The notes beneath the pieces were generated by a model, which saw only the letters and a program-made list of their open reading frames with translations, was not told the DNA's origin and did not search any database. Both the position numbers and the translations under genes were made by a program. From Phycisphaerae bacterium (GTDB taxonomy: Bacteria > Planctomycetota > Phycisphaerae > Phycisphaerales > UBA1924), in contig BQMO01000014.1 of NCBI GenBank assembly GCA_022180725.1, positions 62,001-126,000 of the forward strand: a stretch of 64,000 nt of DNA, read 5' to 3'. Position 1 is the first letter of the stretch, and each line of letters begins with the position of its first letter. Below, piece by piece: positions 34,579 to 43,351 of the stretch.

Positions 34579-35430
34579 ATGGCGGGATACGCTCCGGTCG
34601 TGGAAGTGTGCTCGACCATGTCGGCCTACGACCGCTGGCGCCTCGGGGTGGAGCGTTGCGTCGTGGTGCCCACCATGGGGGCGTTGCACCGCGGTCATGC
34701 CTCGTTGATGGAGGCGGCTCGGCGGGCCAGGCCGGAGTGGCCGATCGTGGTGACGGTGTTCGTGAACCCGACGCAGTTCAGCGAGGCGGCGGACTTCGAG
34801 CGTTACCCCAAGACCCTCGACGCCGACGCCGCGCTGTGCCGTGATGCCGGAGCCGCCTGCGTTCTGGCGCCCAGCGCCGCCGAGGTATACCCGCGCGGGC
34901 CGCTCGCCGGAGTGCCCCCGTTGCCCGCGGTCGCGACGAGGCCGGGGCTGGAAGACCGGTTTCGACCCGGGCACTTTGCCGGGGTGTGCCAGGTCGTGAG
35001 GCGACTCTTCGAGATGACGCGCCCCCACGCGGCGATCTTCGGCGAGAAGGACTGGCAGCAGTTGCAGGTGATTCGGGCCATGGTGAGGGAACTGGATCTG
35101 GGCGTGGAGATCGTCGCGTCGCCGACGGTGCGCGAGGCGGATGGATTGGCCATGAGCAGCCGTAACCGCTTTCTGACCGCGGAGGATCGAACGCACGGGT
35201 TGGCCTTGTCTCGGGCGTTGCGCGAGGCCAGCCAGGAACGCACGGTCGCGCGGGCCGAGGAGCGGATGGCGGTCGTGTTGTCCGGGTTGGACGTGGAGTA
35301 CGCCGTGATCCGCGACGCGGAATCGCTGGAGGCGTGGCGCGAGGGGAGGCCCGGGCGAGCGCTGATCGCGGCACGTGTCGGCTCGGTCCGGCTGATCGAC
35401 AATGCGGCGTGGCACCCTCGTGACGCGTGA
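34579..35430 (+). CDS. panC: Pantothenate synthetase
   Basis: The 283-residue enzyme joins pantoate and beta-alanine with ATP to make pantothenate. Motifs: VVPTMGALHRGHASLM (ATP-binding, HxGH), VFVNPTQF, FGEKDWQQL and AMSSRNRFL. ATG 34579 is chosen over ATG 34618 because the beta strand VVEVCSTM before the first helix is part of the fold. It supplies the precursor for CoA, whose decarboxylase coaC is also in this window. panB and panD are not in the window. Confidence 0.94.
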   Translation: MAGYAPVVEVCSTMSAYDRWRLGVERCVVVPTMGALHRGHASLMEAARRARPEWPIVVTVFVNPTQFSEAADFERYPKTLDADAALCRDAGAACVLAPSAAEVYPRGPLAGVPPLPAVATRPGLEDRFRPGHFAGVCQVVRRLFEMTRPHAAIFGEKDWQQLQVIRAMVRELDLGVEIVASPTVREADGLAMSSRNRFLTAEDRTHGLALSRALREASQERTVARAEERMAVVLSGLDVEYAVIRDAESLEAWREGRPGRALIAARVGSVRLIDNAAWHPRDA

Positions 35431-35479
35431 TACTGAGCGGCCGGGCGCCTCGGCTGGCTCCGAACAGACTCGCACGCCG

Positions 35480-35878
35480 CTACCGCCGCTTGGGCGACTG
35501 GGCATGCAGCCACTCGTTCAACTTGGAATCACGCGGCGTGGGCTCGAGTTCGAGAATGGTTCGGTGGAGACATTCGCCGAGATACTCACAGGCGAGCACT
35601 TTGCCGGACAACAGGACGGGTTCCGCGTCGATAAGGTGAACTACGACCAGGAGGCGTCGGCCAAGGTAGCACATCGCGCGACTGCGGAGGATAAGGTGGG
35701 AGCGGGAGAGGGCTTCTCCGCGGCCCGACCAGGCCGGCCCCGGCGTGTTCCGGTCGGACAGTTCGGCGAGGTCGAGGTCGGGCTTGAATGGTCGGGCGTC
35801 TGGAACTGGCGGGCTCTCGGCGCGATGACGGCTCGCGGAGGCGAACGTGGCATCATGGTCGATGGACGAATCGTGCAC
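35480..35878 (-). CDS. PilZ-like small protein
   Basis: The 132-residue protein starts at GTG 35878, which has GGAGGA 7 nt upstream; longer in-frame reading into pyrG has no such signal. The first 60 residues are low-complexity; the last 70 form a beta-rich unit, HLILRSRAMCYLGRRLLVVV through PVLLSGKVLACEYLGECLHR to LELEPTPRDS. This pattern (Arg-rich entry, L-L-x-G-K-V, C-x-Y) recalls PilZ domains that bind cyclic-di-GMP, but the canonical RxxxR and DxSxxG are not both clear. It lies 83 bp after pyrG on the same strand. Confidence 0.5.
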   Translation of the reverse strand: MHDSSIDHDATFASASRHRAESPPVPDARPFKPDLDLAELSDRNTPGPAWSGRGEALSRSHLILRSRAMCYLGRRLLVVVHLIDAEPVLLSGKVLACEYLGECLHRTILELEPTPRDSKLNEWLHAQSPKRR

Positions 35879-35961
35879 CGGGTGTTCCTCCACGCGAGAG
35901 GAAGCATCGGCCGGTGAGGGAGCGCACGTAACCACCGCAACGTTATCGGGGTGAAACTGGA

Positions 35962-37917
35962 TTACACAGGCTGGGGGTGACGTGAGAGGTCGAGGGTCCA
36001 ACGCTGGAGATCGGCGAGCCACGGGTCGCGCGGGTCGGTGATCGGGCCATACTTCCTGTGGATCGCGGCGGCGATAAGACCCATGAACATGGGCTGCGGT
36101 CGCAAGGGTCGGCCGGTGAGTTCGGGGTGGAACTGTGCGGCGAGGAAGAAAGGATGCGTGGGAAGTTCCTCGCCAAGCCCACCCCCCGGCCCACGCCCGC
36201 CGGGAGTGGGGGCGCGGAGTTCCAGAACCTGCATGATGGGTCGCGTCGGATGCTTCCCCGAAAACACCAGTCCTGCTGCCTGGAGCCGGTCCACGTACTC
36301 GGGGTCGACCTCGTAACGGTGGCGGAAACGCTCGCGGATGAGGGGAGCGTCGGCGTAGAGGTGCGCGGCGAGTGAACCCGGGAGAATCTGGACGTCCTGT
36401 GCACCCAGACGCATGGTGCCGCCAAGGCCCTCGATGCGCTTCTGTTCAGGGAGTTCGCTGATGACGGGGTGGGTGGTGGCGGGCGCAAACTCGGTGGAGT
36501 TGGCGTCGTGGAGGCCCAGCACGTGACGGGCGAACTCAATGACGGCGACCTGGAAACCCAGGCAGATGCCCAGGTAGGGGAGAGCGTGCTCGCGGCAATA
36601 GCGGACGGCGGCGATCTTGCCCTCCACGCCGCGGGCGCCGAAGCCGCCGGGAACGATCACCGCATCCAGCCCATCGAGCAGGGACGCGACGTTCGTGTTG
36701 TTCACGTGGGTCGTTTCCAGCCAGTCGAGCGTGACCTTCGCGCCGAGGTGCACGCCGCAGTGCTCGACCGCCTTGTCGATCGACGCGTACGCGTCGCGGA
36801 GCCCGGCGTATTTCCCGAGCACGCCGACGCGGAGATCGCGCGGCTTCTTGGCGGAGAGGCGTTGGGTGAACGTCATCCACCGCTGGCGGTGCTCGGATTC
36901 GTGCGTGGTGTCGATGCGGTCGTGGAGCCCCAGGTGGGTGAGAATCTCGGCGTCGAGGCCGTCGCGGCGGAGTTCCTCGGGGATGGTGTAGATGCTGTCG
37001 CGGTCATGGAGCGAGAACACCCGGTTCAGCGGGACGTTGCTGAACATCGCGATCTTCTGGAGCACCTTGGGGCCGACGGGGCGCGAGGCGCGGCACGCGA
37101 TGATGTGGGGCTGGATCCCTGCTTCCATGGCCCGCTTGATGCCGAGCTGCGCCGCCTTGCTCTTCTGCTCCCCCAGCGCGGGCGGCTCGATGATGTACGT
37201 CAGCGCGACGAAGCAGACCGAGCCGGGGCCTTCCTCGAAGGCGAGCTCGCGCAGCGCCTCGATATAAAAGCCGTTCTCATAATCCCCGACGGTTCCGCCC
37301 ACCTCCACGAAGACCACGTCCGCGGGCTTGGTCCCGTCGCCCCGCACGGCGAGTTCACGCAACTTGCGCTTCACCTCGCCCGTGACGTGCGGAATCATCT
37401 GGACATCGCGACCGAGGTACGCCCCCCGCCGTTCCCGCTCGAGGATCTCCCCGAAGATTCGACCCGACGTCGTGAAGTTCCACCGCGAGAGGTTCTGGTC
37501 AAGGAGGCGCTCGTACGTGCCCAGGTCCATATCGCACTCGGTGCCGTCGTCGAGGACGAACACCTCCCCGTGGCGGTACGGGTTGAGCGTGCCCGAGTCC
37601 ATGTTCAGGTAGCCTTCCATCTTGATCGGGGCGATGGTGAGGCCCTTGTCCTTGAGCATCTTCGCGAGGCTGGACGCGAAAATACCTTTGCCCAACCCCG
37701 ACATGACGGTGCCGAGGACGACGACGTACTTGTGGAACCCGCGGCGGTATCCCTCGGGGATGGGGCTGTAGAACTCCGATTCGGTGCCGGACTCGGCCTG
37801 CTCGGCGAGGGAGCCGGGGCGTGTGGCGCGCAGGGGCTCGACGGGAACACTCGGCAACCGCGTCGGCGGTCCCGCGGGGGTGCGCGACGGGTCATCCTGG
37901 CCGGGTGTTGGGGGCAT
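35962..37917 (-). CDS. pyrG: CTP synthase
   Basis: The 651-residue amidoligase converts UTP to CTP with glutamine and ATP. After a disordered extension of about 55 residues (1-60, Pro/Ser-rich) comes KYVVVLGTVMSGLGKGIFAS, the synthetase P-loop, then GYLNMDSGTLNPYRHGEVFV and MIPHVTGEVK. The class I glutaminase domain holds GICLGFQ (nucleophile Cys) and QFHPEL. Usual length is about 540-550; the extra residues are the N-terminal tail and stretches in the glutaminase. ATG 37917 has TACGAT 5 nt upstream, which supports the extended start. Confidence 0.95.
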   Translation of the reverse strand: MPPTPGQDDPSRTPAGPPTRLPSVPVEPLRATRPGSLAEQAESGTESEFYSPIPEGYRRGFHKYVVVLGTVMSGLGKGIFASSLAKMLKDKGLTIAPIKMEGYLNMDSGTLNPYRHGEVFVLDDGTECDMDLGTYERLLDQNLSRWNFTTSGRIFGEILERERRGAYLGRDVQMIPHVTGEVKRKLRELAVRGDGTKPADVVFVEVGGTVGDYENGFYIEALRELAFEEGPGSVCFVALTYIIEPPALGEQKSKAAQLGIKRAMEAGIQPHIIACRASRPVGPKVLQKIAMFSNVPLNRVFSLHDRDSIYTIPEELRRDGLDAEILTHLGLHDRIDTTHESEHRQRWMTFTQRLSAKKPRDLRVGVLGKYAGLRDAYASIDKAVEHCGVHLGAKVTLDWLETTHVNNTNVASLLDGLDAVIVPGGFGARGVEGKIAAVRYCREHALPYLGICLGFQVAVIEFARHVLGLHDANSTEFAPATTHPVISELPEQKRIEGLGGTMRLGAQDVQILPGSLAAHLYADAPLIRERFRHRYEVDPEYVDRLQAAGLVFSGKHPTRPIMQVLELRAPTPGGRGPGGGLGEELPTHPFFLAAQFHPELTGRPLRPQPMFMGLIAAAIHRKYGPITDPRDPWLADLQRWTLDLSRHPQPV

Positions 37918-37922
37918 GACCC

Positions 37923-37928
37923 ATCGTA
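37923..37928 (-). promoter_or_regulatory. -10-like TACGAT, 5 nt before pyrG
   Basis: TACGAT on the minus strand with a 5-nt spacer to ATG 37917, which supports translation of the N-terminal extension. Confidence 0.45.
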
Positions 37929-38054
37929 CCACGATCGGCGTCGGGCGGACGGACACCCAGCCGAGATTCGTTCCGCCCTCGCTCGATAGTGCGATATGGT
38001 TGTTCGCACCGGAGGCCGCCCGGGGTGATGGGCGGCGCTGGTTTGGAGAGCCCC

Positions 38055-39998
38055 ATGCGAACCGTCGGAACGTGGTTGGCGATGCTCGCGGCGTTGTTGG
38101 GCATCGTTCAGCGTCTATCGGCCCAGGATGCCACCGACCCACGAGTTGACCCGGCGACGGGGCGGCAGGCGGCCACCTGGCCCCCTGACAGACCCTTCGA
38201 CCATCTGCACATGCGGTTGGCGGTGACGATCCCCGACATGGGGAAGGCGGAACTGACCGGCGTGCAGACGCTGACCCTGACGCCCATAGGACGGCCGAGA
38301 AGCGAACTCGTCTTGGATAATCGCGGTCCGGCGGTCTCCTCGGTGACGGCGTCGGGCATCGACCTGCCCTTCGCCGCCGAGGGTGGAAAGTTACGCATCA
38401 CCTTCCCCGCGGCCATCGGGCTGGGTCAGACAGTGGTGCTGACGATCCACTACACGCTGGACTTCTCGAAGAATCGGGGCGAGGGGCTGACGTGGTCGCG
38501 AGGCCGGGATGACGCCACGAGCCTCACGCGACAAGCTCCGCAGATTCACGCCCAGGGACAGGCCCAGTTGAACTCGCTGTGGTTTCCCTGCCACGACTTC
38601 CCCAACGAGGCGCTGACGACGGAGTTGATCGTGGACGTGGAGGACGGGTACGACGTGGTTTCAAACGGGTCGTTGGCGTCAAGGGTGTCGGCGAACGGTC
38701 GGACGGTGTGGCACTGGGTGCAGGACAAGCCCCATGCGTACTACCTCGTGACGGTGGCCGTGGGAAAGTTCGCGATCGGGGAGGTCGGGGGCGACGAGTC
38801 GGCCCGGCCAGGATTGGCCATGCCGGTATACGTCAATCATGGGTTCGAGGAGAATGTCGCGCCGATCTTCGGCGGCACGCCGAAAATGGTGGCCACGTTC
38901 GAGCGGCTGTTCGACGAGCCGTATCCCTGGGCCAAATACGCGCAGGTGTGCGTGCGATCGTTCGCGGCGGGGGGCATGGAGAACACCTCCTGCACGCTGC
39001 TGACCGAAGGCACCGGGGGCGCGGGTGAGGCAGGTTCGCGGGATGATCTGATCTCGCACGAACTCGCCCACCAGTGGTTCGGCGACCTCATGACCTGCAA
39101 GGGGTGGGCGCACCTCTGGCTGAACGAAGGCTGGGCGAGTTACGCCGAGTGCCTCTGGGAAGAGGCCAAGGCCGGGGACGACCCCGCGGCGGCGCGACGG
39201 GCGTATCAACGAGCCGTGCTCGGGTACGTGCGGGCGCAGCGATCACGGAACCGATCCTCGGCCCCGGACGTGCCCCCGGTGGTGTCGAACCGGTACACGG
39301 ACCCGGACGGGGTCTTCAGCAAACGTGACGATCCCTACGCCAAAGGCGCGGTTATTCTGCACATGCTGCGCGAGCGGCTCGGGGACCACGCCTTTTTCAA
39401 GGGCGTCCACGACTACATCGACAAGTACAAGTTCTCCTTCGTCGAGACCGACCAGTTCCGGCGAAGCCTCGAGCGTGCCAGCGGTGAGAGCCTGGAGCGG
39501 TTCTTCGAGCAATGGTGCATGCGGCCCGGACTGCCCCGGTTGGGCGTCGATCTGGATTGGGACGAATCCGCCTCCACGCTCACCGTGCACCTCGAACAGT
39601 CGCAGACCATCGACCGTCTCAATCCGGCCTACGCCCTGGCGCTGCCCATCCGGGTGCGGTACGAGGATGGGACGACGGAGTGGCACGACCTGTTCATGGA
39701 GACGCGCGAAGCCACGGGTACGTACCGGCTGAAGGGCAAGCCCTCGCAGGTCAACGTCGATCCGAACATCACCTGCTTCTCGGCGGTCGAGGTGCGCAAG
39801 CCTCTGGCGTGGTGGATGGAGGAAGCGGTGAACGGCCCGACGCTGGCGGCTCGGGTGCAGGCCGTCGAGGCACTGGCGGTCATGGACGATGAGGCGGCGC
39901 GGATGCTGGCCGCGAAGGTTGCGGGTGAGGCCGGGGTCGATCCGATGATCCGCGAGGCGGCGGCTGGTCTCGTGGTAACCGTGACACCAAGCCGGTAG
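38055..39998 (+). CDS. M1 family metallo-aminopeptidase (exported)
   Basis: The 647-residue protein has a signal peptide (1-24, ending RLSAQ) and an M1 fold: exopeptidase motif GGMEN (about 310), zinc site His335-Glu336-x-x-His339 in HELAHQWFGDL with Glu358 in LNEGWASYAE, and a downstream Tyr region. M1 enzymes remove N-terminal residues from peptides; a periplasmic site is inferred. ATG 38055 follows GGAGAG. The next gene, 44 bp after the stop, is a paralogue, suggesting tandem duplication. Confidence 0.9.
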   Translation: MRTVGTWLAMLAALLGIVQRLSAQDATDPRVDPATGRQAATWPPDRPFDHLHMRLAVTIPDMGKAELTGVQTLTLTPIGRPRSELVLDNRGPAVSSVTASGIDLPFAAEGGKLRITFPAAIGLGQTVVLTIHYTLDFSKNRGEGLTWSRGRDDATSLTRQAPQIHAQGQAQLNSLWFPCHDFPNEALTTELIVDVEDGYDVVSNGSLASRVSANGRTVWHWVQDKPHAYYLVTVAVGKFAIGEVGGDESARPGLAMPVYVNHGFEENVAPIFGGTPKMVATFERLFDEPYPWAKYAQVCVRSFAAGGMENTSCTLLTEGTGGAGEAGSRDDLISHELAHQWFGDLMTCKGWAHLWLNEGWASYAECLWEEAKAGDDPAAARRAYQRAVLGYVRAQRSRNRSSAPDVPPVVSNRYTDPDGVFSKRDDPYAKGAVILHMLRERLGDHAFFKGVHDYIDKYKFSFVETDQFRRSLERASGESLERFFEQWCMRPGLPRLGVDLDWDESASTLTVHLEQSQTIDRLNPAYALALPIRVRYEDGTTEWHDLFMETREATGTYRLKGKPSQVNVDPNITCFSAVEVRKPLAWWMEEAVNGPTLAARVQAVEALAVMDDEAARMLAAKVAGEAGVDPMIREAAAGLVVTVTPSR

Positions 39999-40042
39999 GA
40001 TGCATCGCCTCGTCCGTGGCGAGGCACACAGACGGAGCGCTC

Positions 40043-42604
40043 ATGAAAACGACATGGATCATCGCGGCATTGTCAGCGGGAACGGCGTTGGCCGGCGGTC
40101 ACGAGTGCTGGCGGTGTGCGCAACCCGGATATGAAGCGGCGACGGGGCGGGACCTGCGCGTGTTTCCGCCGCACCCGCGGGCGGACTTCCGGCACATGGC
40201 CCTCGACGTGCTCATCGAGAACATGAACACGCCGGTGATGAAGGTCGAGCAGCGGCTGACGTTCGTGCCGCTGGGGGAATCGGCGGAATCACTATCGCTC
40301 GACGCGAAGGCGTTGAAGGTCGAATCGGTGTCCGCGGCGGGGTACGTGACGACGTTCGACACGGATGGCGCGAAGTTACGCGTGACGTTCGATCCGCCTC
40401 TGGAGGCCGGGCGTGAGGTCACGCTGCACACGTCGTACACGGTCATGGACCCGCCGCTGGGGCTGATCTGGACGCCCGAATCGCCGGCCTGGCCCGGGCG
40501 GGCGGCGCAACTCCATACTCAGGGGCAGCCCGAGACGAACTCATACTGGTTCCCCTGCCACGATTTCCCGAACGACCGACTCACGACCGAGATTCGCGCC
40601 ACCGTGCCGCAAGGCTTCCTGGTCGTCTCGAACGGGCGCCTCGCCGAGCGCCAAGGAGCGATCCGCTCCATGGAGACCGCCCTGGGAGACTCGGAGTTAC
40701 GGGGCTATGAGGTGTATCGCTGGGTGCAGGACACGCCGCACGTGCCGTACCTGGTCTCGCTGGTGGTGGGCAAGTTCGACGTGGTCGACGTGGGCGACAA
40801 GGCCTTGTCGATGCCGGTGTACGCGCCGGTCGGGCGTGGAAAGGACGTGCCCGCGGTCTTCGGTCGGACGCGGGACATGGCGGCGTACTTCGCGAAGGTG
40901 CTGGACGAGCCGTACCCCTGGGCGCAGTACGCCCAGGTCTCGGTGTGGAACTTCGGATCGGGCGGGATGGAGAACACCGGCGCGACGACGCTGCACGAAC
41001 ATGTGGTGACGCGGGCCGACGCCCTTGCCGACTTCGACCAGGACGGGCTGATCGCGCACGAACTTGCCCACCAGTGGTTCGGCGACCTCGTGACCTGCAA
41101 CTCGTGGGAGCACATCTGGCTGAACGAGGGGTTGGCTACCTTCATGAACACCCTCTGGCTCGAGCGGCGCGATGGGAAGGACGCGTACCTGGCCGAGGTG
41201 CAGTCGCTCTATGACGGTTTGATCGCCAAGGACCACGCGGCGGCGCCGACGGCCTTGCCCATGGCGAGCAAGGCGTACCGCGACCCATGGGACACGTTCA
41301 GCCGCCCCGCCAACCCGTACGGCAAAGGGGCGAGCATCGCCCACATGCTCCGCGTGCGGCTGGGCGATGAGGTGTTCTTCAAAGGCCTGGCGACCTTCAT
41401 CGACCGGCACAAGTTCGAGACGGCCGAGACGGCCGACCTCCGCCGCGCCTTCGAGGACGCCAGCGGGGAGTCGCTCGAGCAGTTCTTCGCCCAGTGGGTC
41501 TTCCGCCCCGGCGTCCCCCACGTGACGGTAACGCCGAAATGGGACGCGGGTACCGGAACTCTTTCCTTTGAGGTCGAGCAGACGCAGACCATCGACGGCG
41601 ACAACCCGGCCTTCGAGTTCGATCTGCCGGTGGAGATCGCGCAGGCGGGCGGAGCGACGACGATCCGCGAGCGGATCGAGGTGCGAGGGCGGAATACCAC
41701 GGCGAGCATCGTGCTCGGGGAGAAGCCGGCGTGGGTGGCGATCGACCCGGACCTGGGCGTGCTGGCGAGTGTCACGGTGAACGCGGACGAGGCCGCCTTC
41801 CTGGCGCAACTCGATGGCACCCCGGGCATGGGCGCGAAACTGGCGGCGGTTCGCGGGCTGCACGCGCCCGGAAGCGACGCGGGGAGCGAACGATTGCGGC
41901 GAGTGGTGGCCGACAGGTCCTCGCCCGTGGCCCTGCGCGTGGCGGCGGTCAGGGCGTTGACGGCCCGCGGCGCGCAAGGCGATGTTCGCGCGGTCGCGAC
42001 CCACGCGATCGACGCGTGGCAGGTGCGCGAAGCCACGACTTCGGCGCTGGGCGATATTCTCGCGGGCCTGAACGCGGGAAGCGACGAGTACGCTCGGCCC
42101 CGGCTCATCGAGCAGTTGACCCTCCGGGCGCAGAAGGACGCGAGCACGATAGTGCGTGCGGCGGCGCTGCGGGCGCTGGGGCGGGGCGGTGCGACCGAGG
42201 CGCAGGGCGTGATGCTCGCGGCGCTGGGCACGCCGTCGCAGGGGGACACGATTCGGCAGGCGGGGTTGGAGGCGCTGGCGATGCTGAAGACCCCCGAGGC
42301 CGTCAAGGCGGCCATGCGCCTTACGGGACAGGGCTTCGAATCGCGCACGCGTGCGGCGGCGGCTACAGCCCTGGCATCACTCGGGCCGGTCGCGGGTGAA
42401 GAGGGATATTCGCGACTGGTCGCGTTGCTGGACGATCGAGAGGTGCGCGTCCGTCGAGCGGCGGGGGAAGGGTTGGTGCAACGGGGCGAGGCGCGGGGTG
42501 AATCCGAACTGCGCGCTCGCGCGGCGACCGCCCGCGGGCCCGACCTCGCCCGATGGTTCACGAACATGGCCGACGACCTGAAAGCGAAACTCAGCGGGAA
42601 CTAG
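40043..42604 (+). CDS. M1 family metallo-aminopeptidase with C-terminal HEAT-like repeats (exported)
   Basis: The 853-residue protein has a signal peptide (1-18, ending ALAGG), the same M1 layout as its upstream neighbour (GGMEN about 312; zinc site His339-Glu340-x-x-His343 in HELAHQWFGDL; Glu362 in LNEGLATFMN), and an added C-terminal helical-repeat region (about 590-840) with units like VALRVAAVRALTARGAQGDV and TIVRAAALRALGRGGATEA. Such repeats bind peptide or protein partners. ATG 40043 has GGAG upstream. It overlaps the convergent kdsB by 14 bp. Confidence 0.9.
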   Translation: MKTTWIIAALSAGTALAGGHECWRCAQPGYEAATGRDLRVFPPHPRADFRHMALDVLIENMNTPVMKVEQRLTFVPLGESAESLSLDAKALKVESVSAAGYVTTFDTDGAKLRVTFDPPLEAGREVTLHTSYTVMDPPLGLIWTPESPAWPGRAAQLHTQGQPETNSYWFPCHDFPNDRLTTEIRATVPQGFLVVSNGRLAERQGAIRSMETALGDSELRGYEVYRWVQDTPHVPYLVSLVVGKFDVVDVGDKALSMPVYAPVGRGKDVPAVFGRTRDMAAYFAKVLDEPYPWAQYAQVSVWNFGSGGMENTGATTLHEHVVTRADALADFDQDGLIAHELAHQWFGDLVTCNSWEHIWLNEGLATFMNTLWLERRDGKDAYLAEVQSLYDGLIAKDHAAAPTALPMASKAYRDPWDTFSRPANPYGKGASIAHMLRVRLGDEVFFKGLATFIDRHKFETAETADLRRAFEDASGESLEQFFAQWVFRPGVPHVTVTPKWDAGTGTLSFEVEQTQTIDGDNPAFEFDLPVEIAQAGGATTIRERIEVRGRNTTASIVLGEKPAWVAIDPDLGVLASVTVNADEAAFLAQLDGTPGMGAKLAAVRGLHAPGSDAGSERLRRVVADRSSPVALRVAAVRALTARGAQGDVRAVATHAIDAWQVREATTSALGDILAGLNAGSDEYARPRLIEQLTLRAQKDASTIVRAAALRALGRGGATEAQGVMLAALGTPSQGDTIRQAGLEALAMLKTPEAVKAAMRLTGQGFESRTRAAAATALASLGPVAGEEGYSRLVALLDDREVRVRRAAGEGLVQRGEARGESELRARAATARGPDLARWFTNMADDLKAKLSGN

Positions 42605-43346
42605 CCCGCCATCGCGCGACGAAGGCGTCGTACTGCTCGGGCGTGTCGATGCCCGTGGTGTGGACGGGGTGCACGGCGACGGCGATGCGCAGGCCGTGCT
42701 CCAGCAGGCGGAGTTGTTCGAGCATCTCGCACTGTTCGAGGGGCGTTGGCGCGAGGGTTACGTAGCGGCGGAGCGTCGCGGCGCGGTAGGCATACAGCCC
42801 CACGTGCTTCAGCGGCGGCACAACGGTTCCGCCCGCGCGCGGGTGGGGAATGAGCGATCGCGAAAAGTACAGCGCATGCCCGTCGCGGGCGAGTACAACC
42901 TTCACAATGTTGGGGTTGGCGGGGTCTTCGCCCGGCGCAAAGGGCGAGGCGATCGTCGAGGACTGGGCGTCGGACGACGCTAGCGCCCGTACCGCGGCGT
43001 CGATCACGGCGGGGTCCAACTCGGGCTCGTCGCCCTGGACATTGACGACAAGGGCCTCATCGGGAAGGGCGAGGAGGTCGGCCGCCTGCGCAAGCCGGCT
43101 GGAACCATTCGGATGATCGGCCCGGGTCATCACGCACTCCGCGCCGAACGCGTCGGCGGCGGCGCGGACCTCGTCCGCGTCGGTCGCGATGACAACACGC
43201 GAGATCGAACCGGCGCGGCGGGCCTGGTCCCATACGTGCCGGATGAGCGGGAATCCCGTGCGATCCGCGAGAACTTTCCGCGGGAATCGTGTGGACCCGA
43301 GGCGGGCGGGGATGATGGCGACGGCCTGGGGCGGGTGGTCGGGCAC
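42591..43346 (-). CDS. kdsB: CMP-Kdo synthetase (KdsB)
   Basis: The 251-residue nucleotidyltransferase activates Kdo with CTP for lipopolysaccharide assembly. It begins AIIPARLGSTRFPRKVL (about 10-26) and contains VVIATDADEV, NVQGDEPELDP and PPLKHVGLYAYRA, all typical of KdsB. The start is GTG 43346, with an AAGG-like site upstream. It lies 5 bp after the TPR gene on the same strand. With kdsD and the OstA giant it shows that this organism makes Kdo-containing LPS. Confidence 0.93.
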   Translation of the reverse strand: MPDHPPQAVAIIPARLGSTRFPRKVLADRTGFPLIRHVWDQARRAGSISRVVIATDADEVRAAADAFGAECVMTRADHPNGSSRLAQAADLLALPDEALVVNVQGDEPELDPAVIDAAVRALASSDAQSSTIASPFAPGEDPANPNIVKVVLARDGHALYFSRSLIPHPRAGGTVVPPLKHVGLYAYRAATLRRYVTLAPTPLEQCEMLEQLRLLEHGLRIAVAVHPVHTTGIDTPEQYDAFVARWRASSR

Positions 43347-43351
43347 GTGCG

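Noticed and set aside
34545..34619. Longer gcvT reading from the ATG at 34619
   Set aside because: It would overlap panC and has no ribosome-binding site, whereas GTG 34544 has AGGAG at 8 nt and gives the normal GcvT N-terminus.
35402..35917. Plus-strand open frame of 171 codons downstream of panC
   Set aside because: It overlaps the minus-strand PilZ-like gene, which has a better start (GGAGGA before GTG) and a more protein-like sequence.
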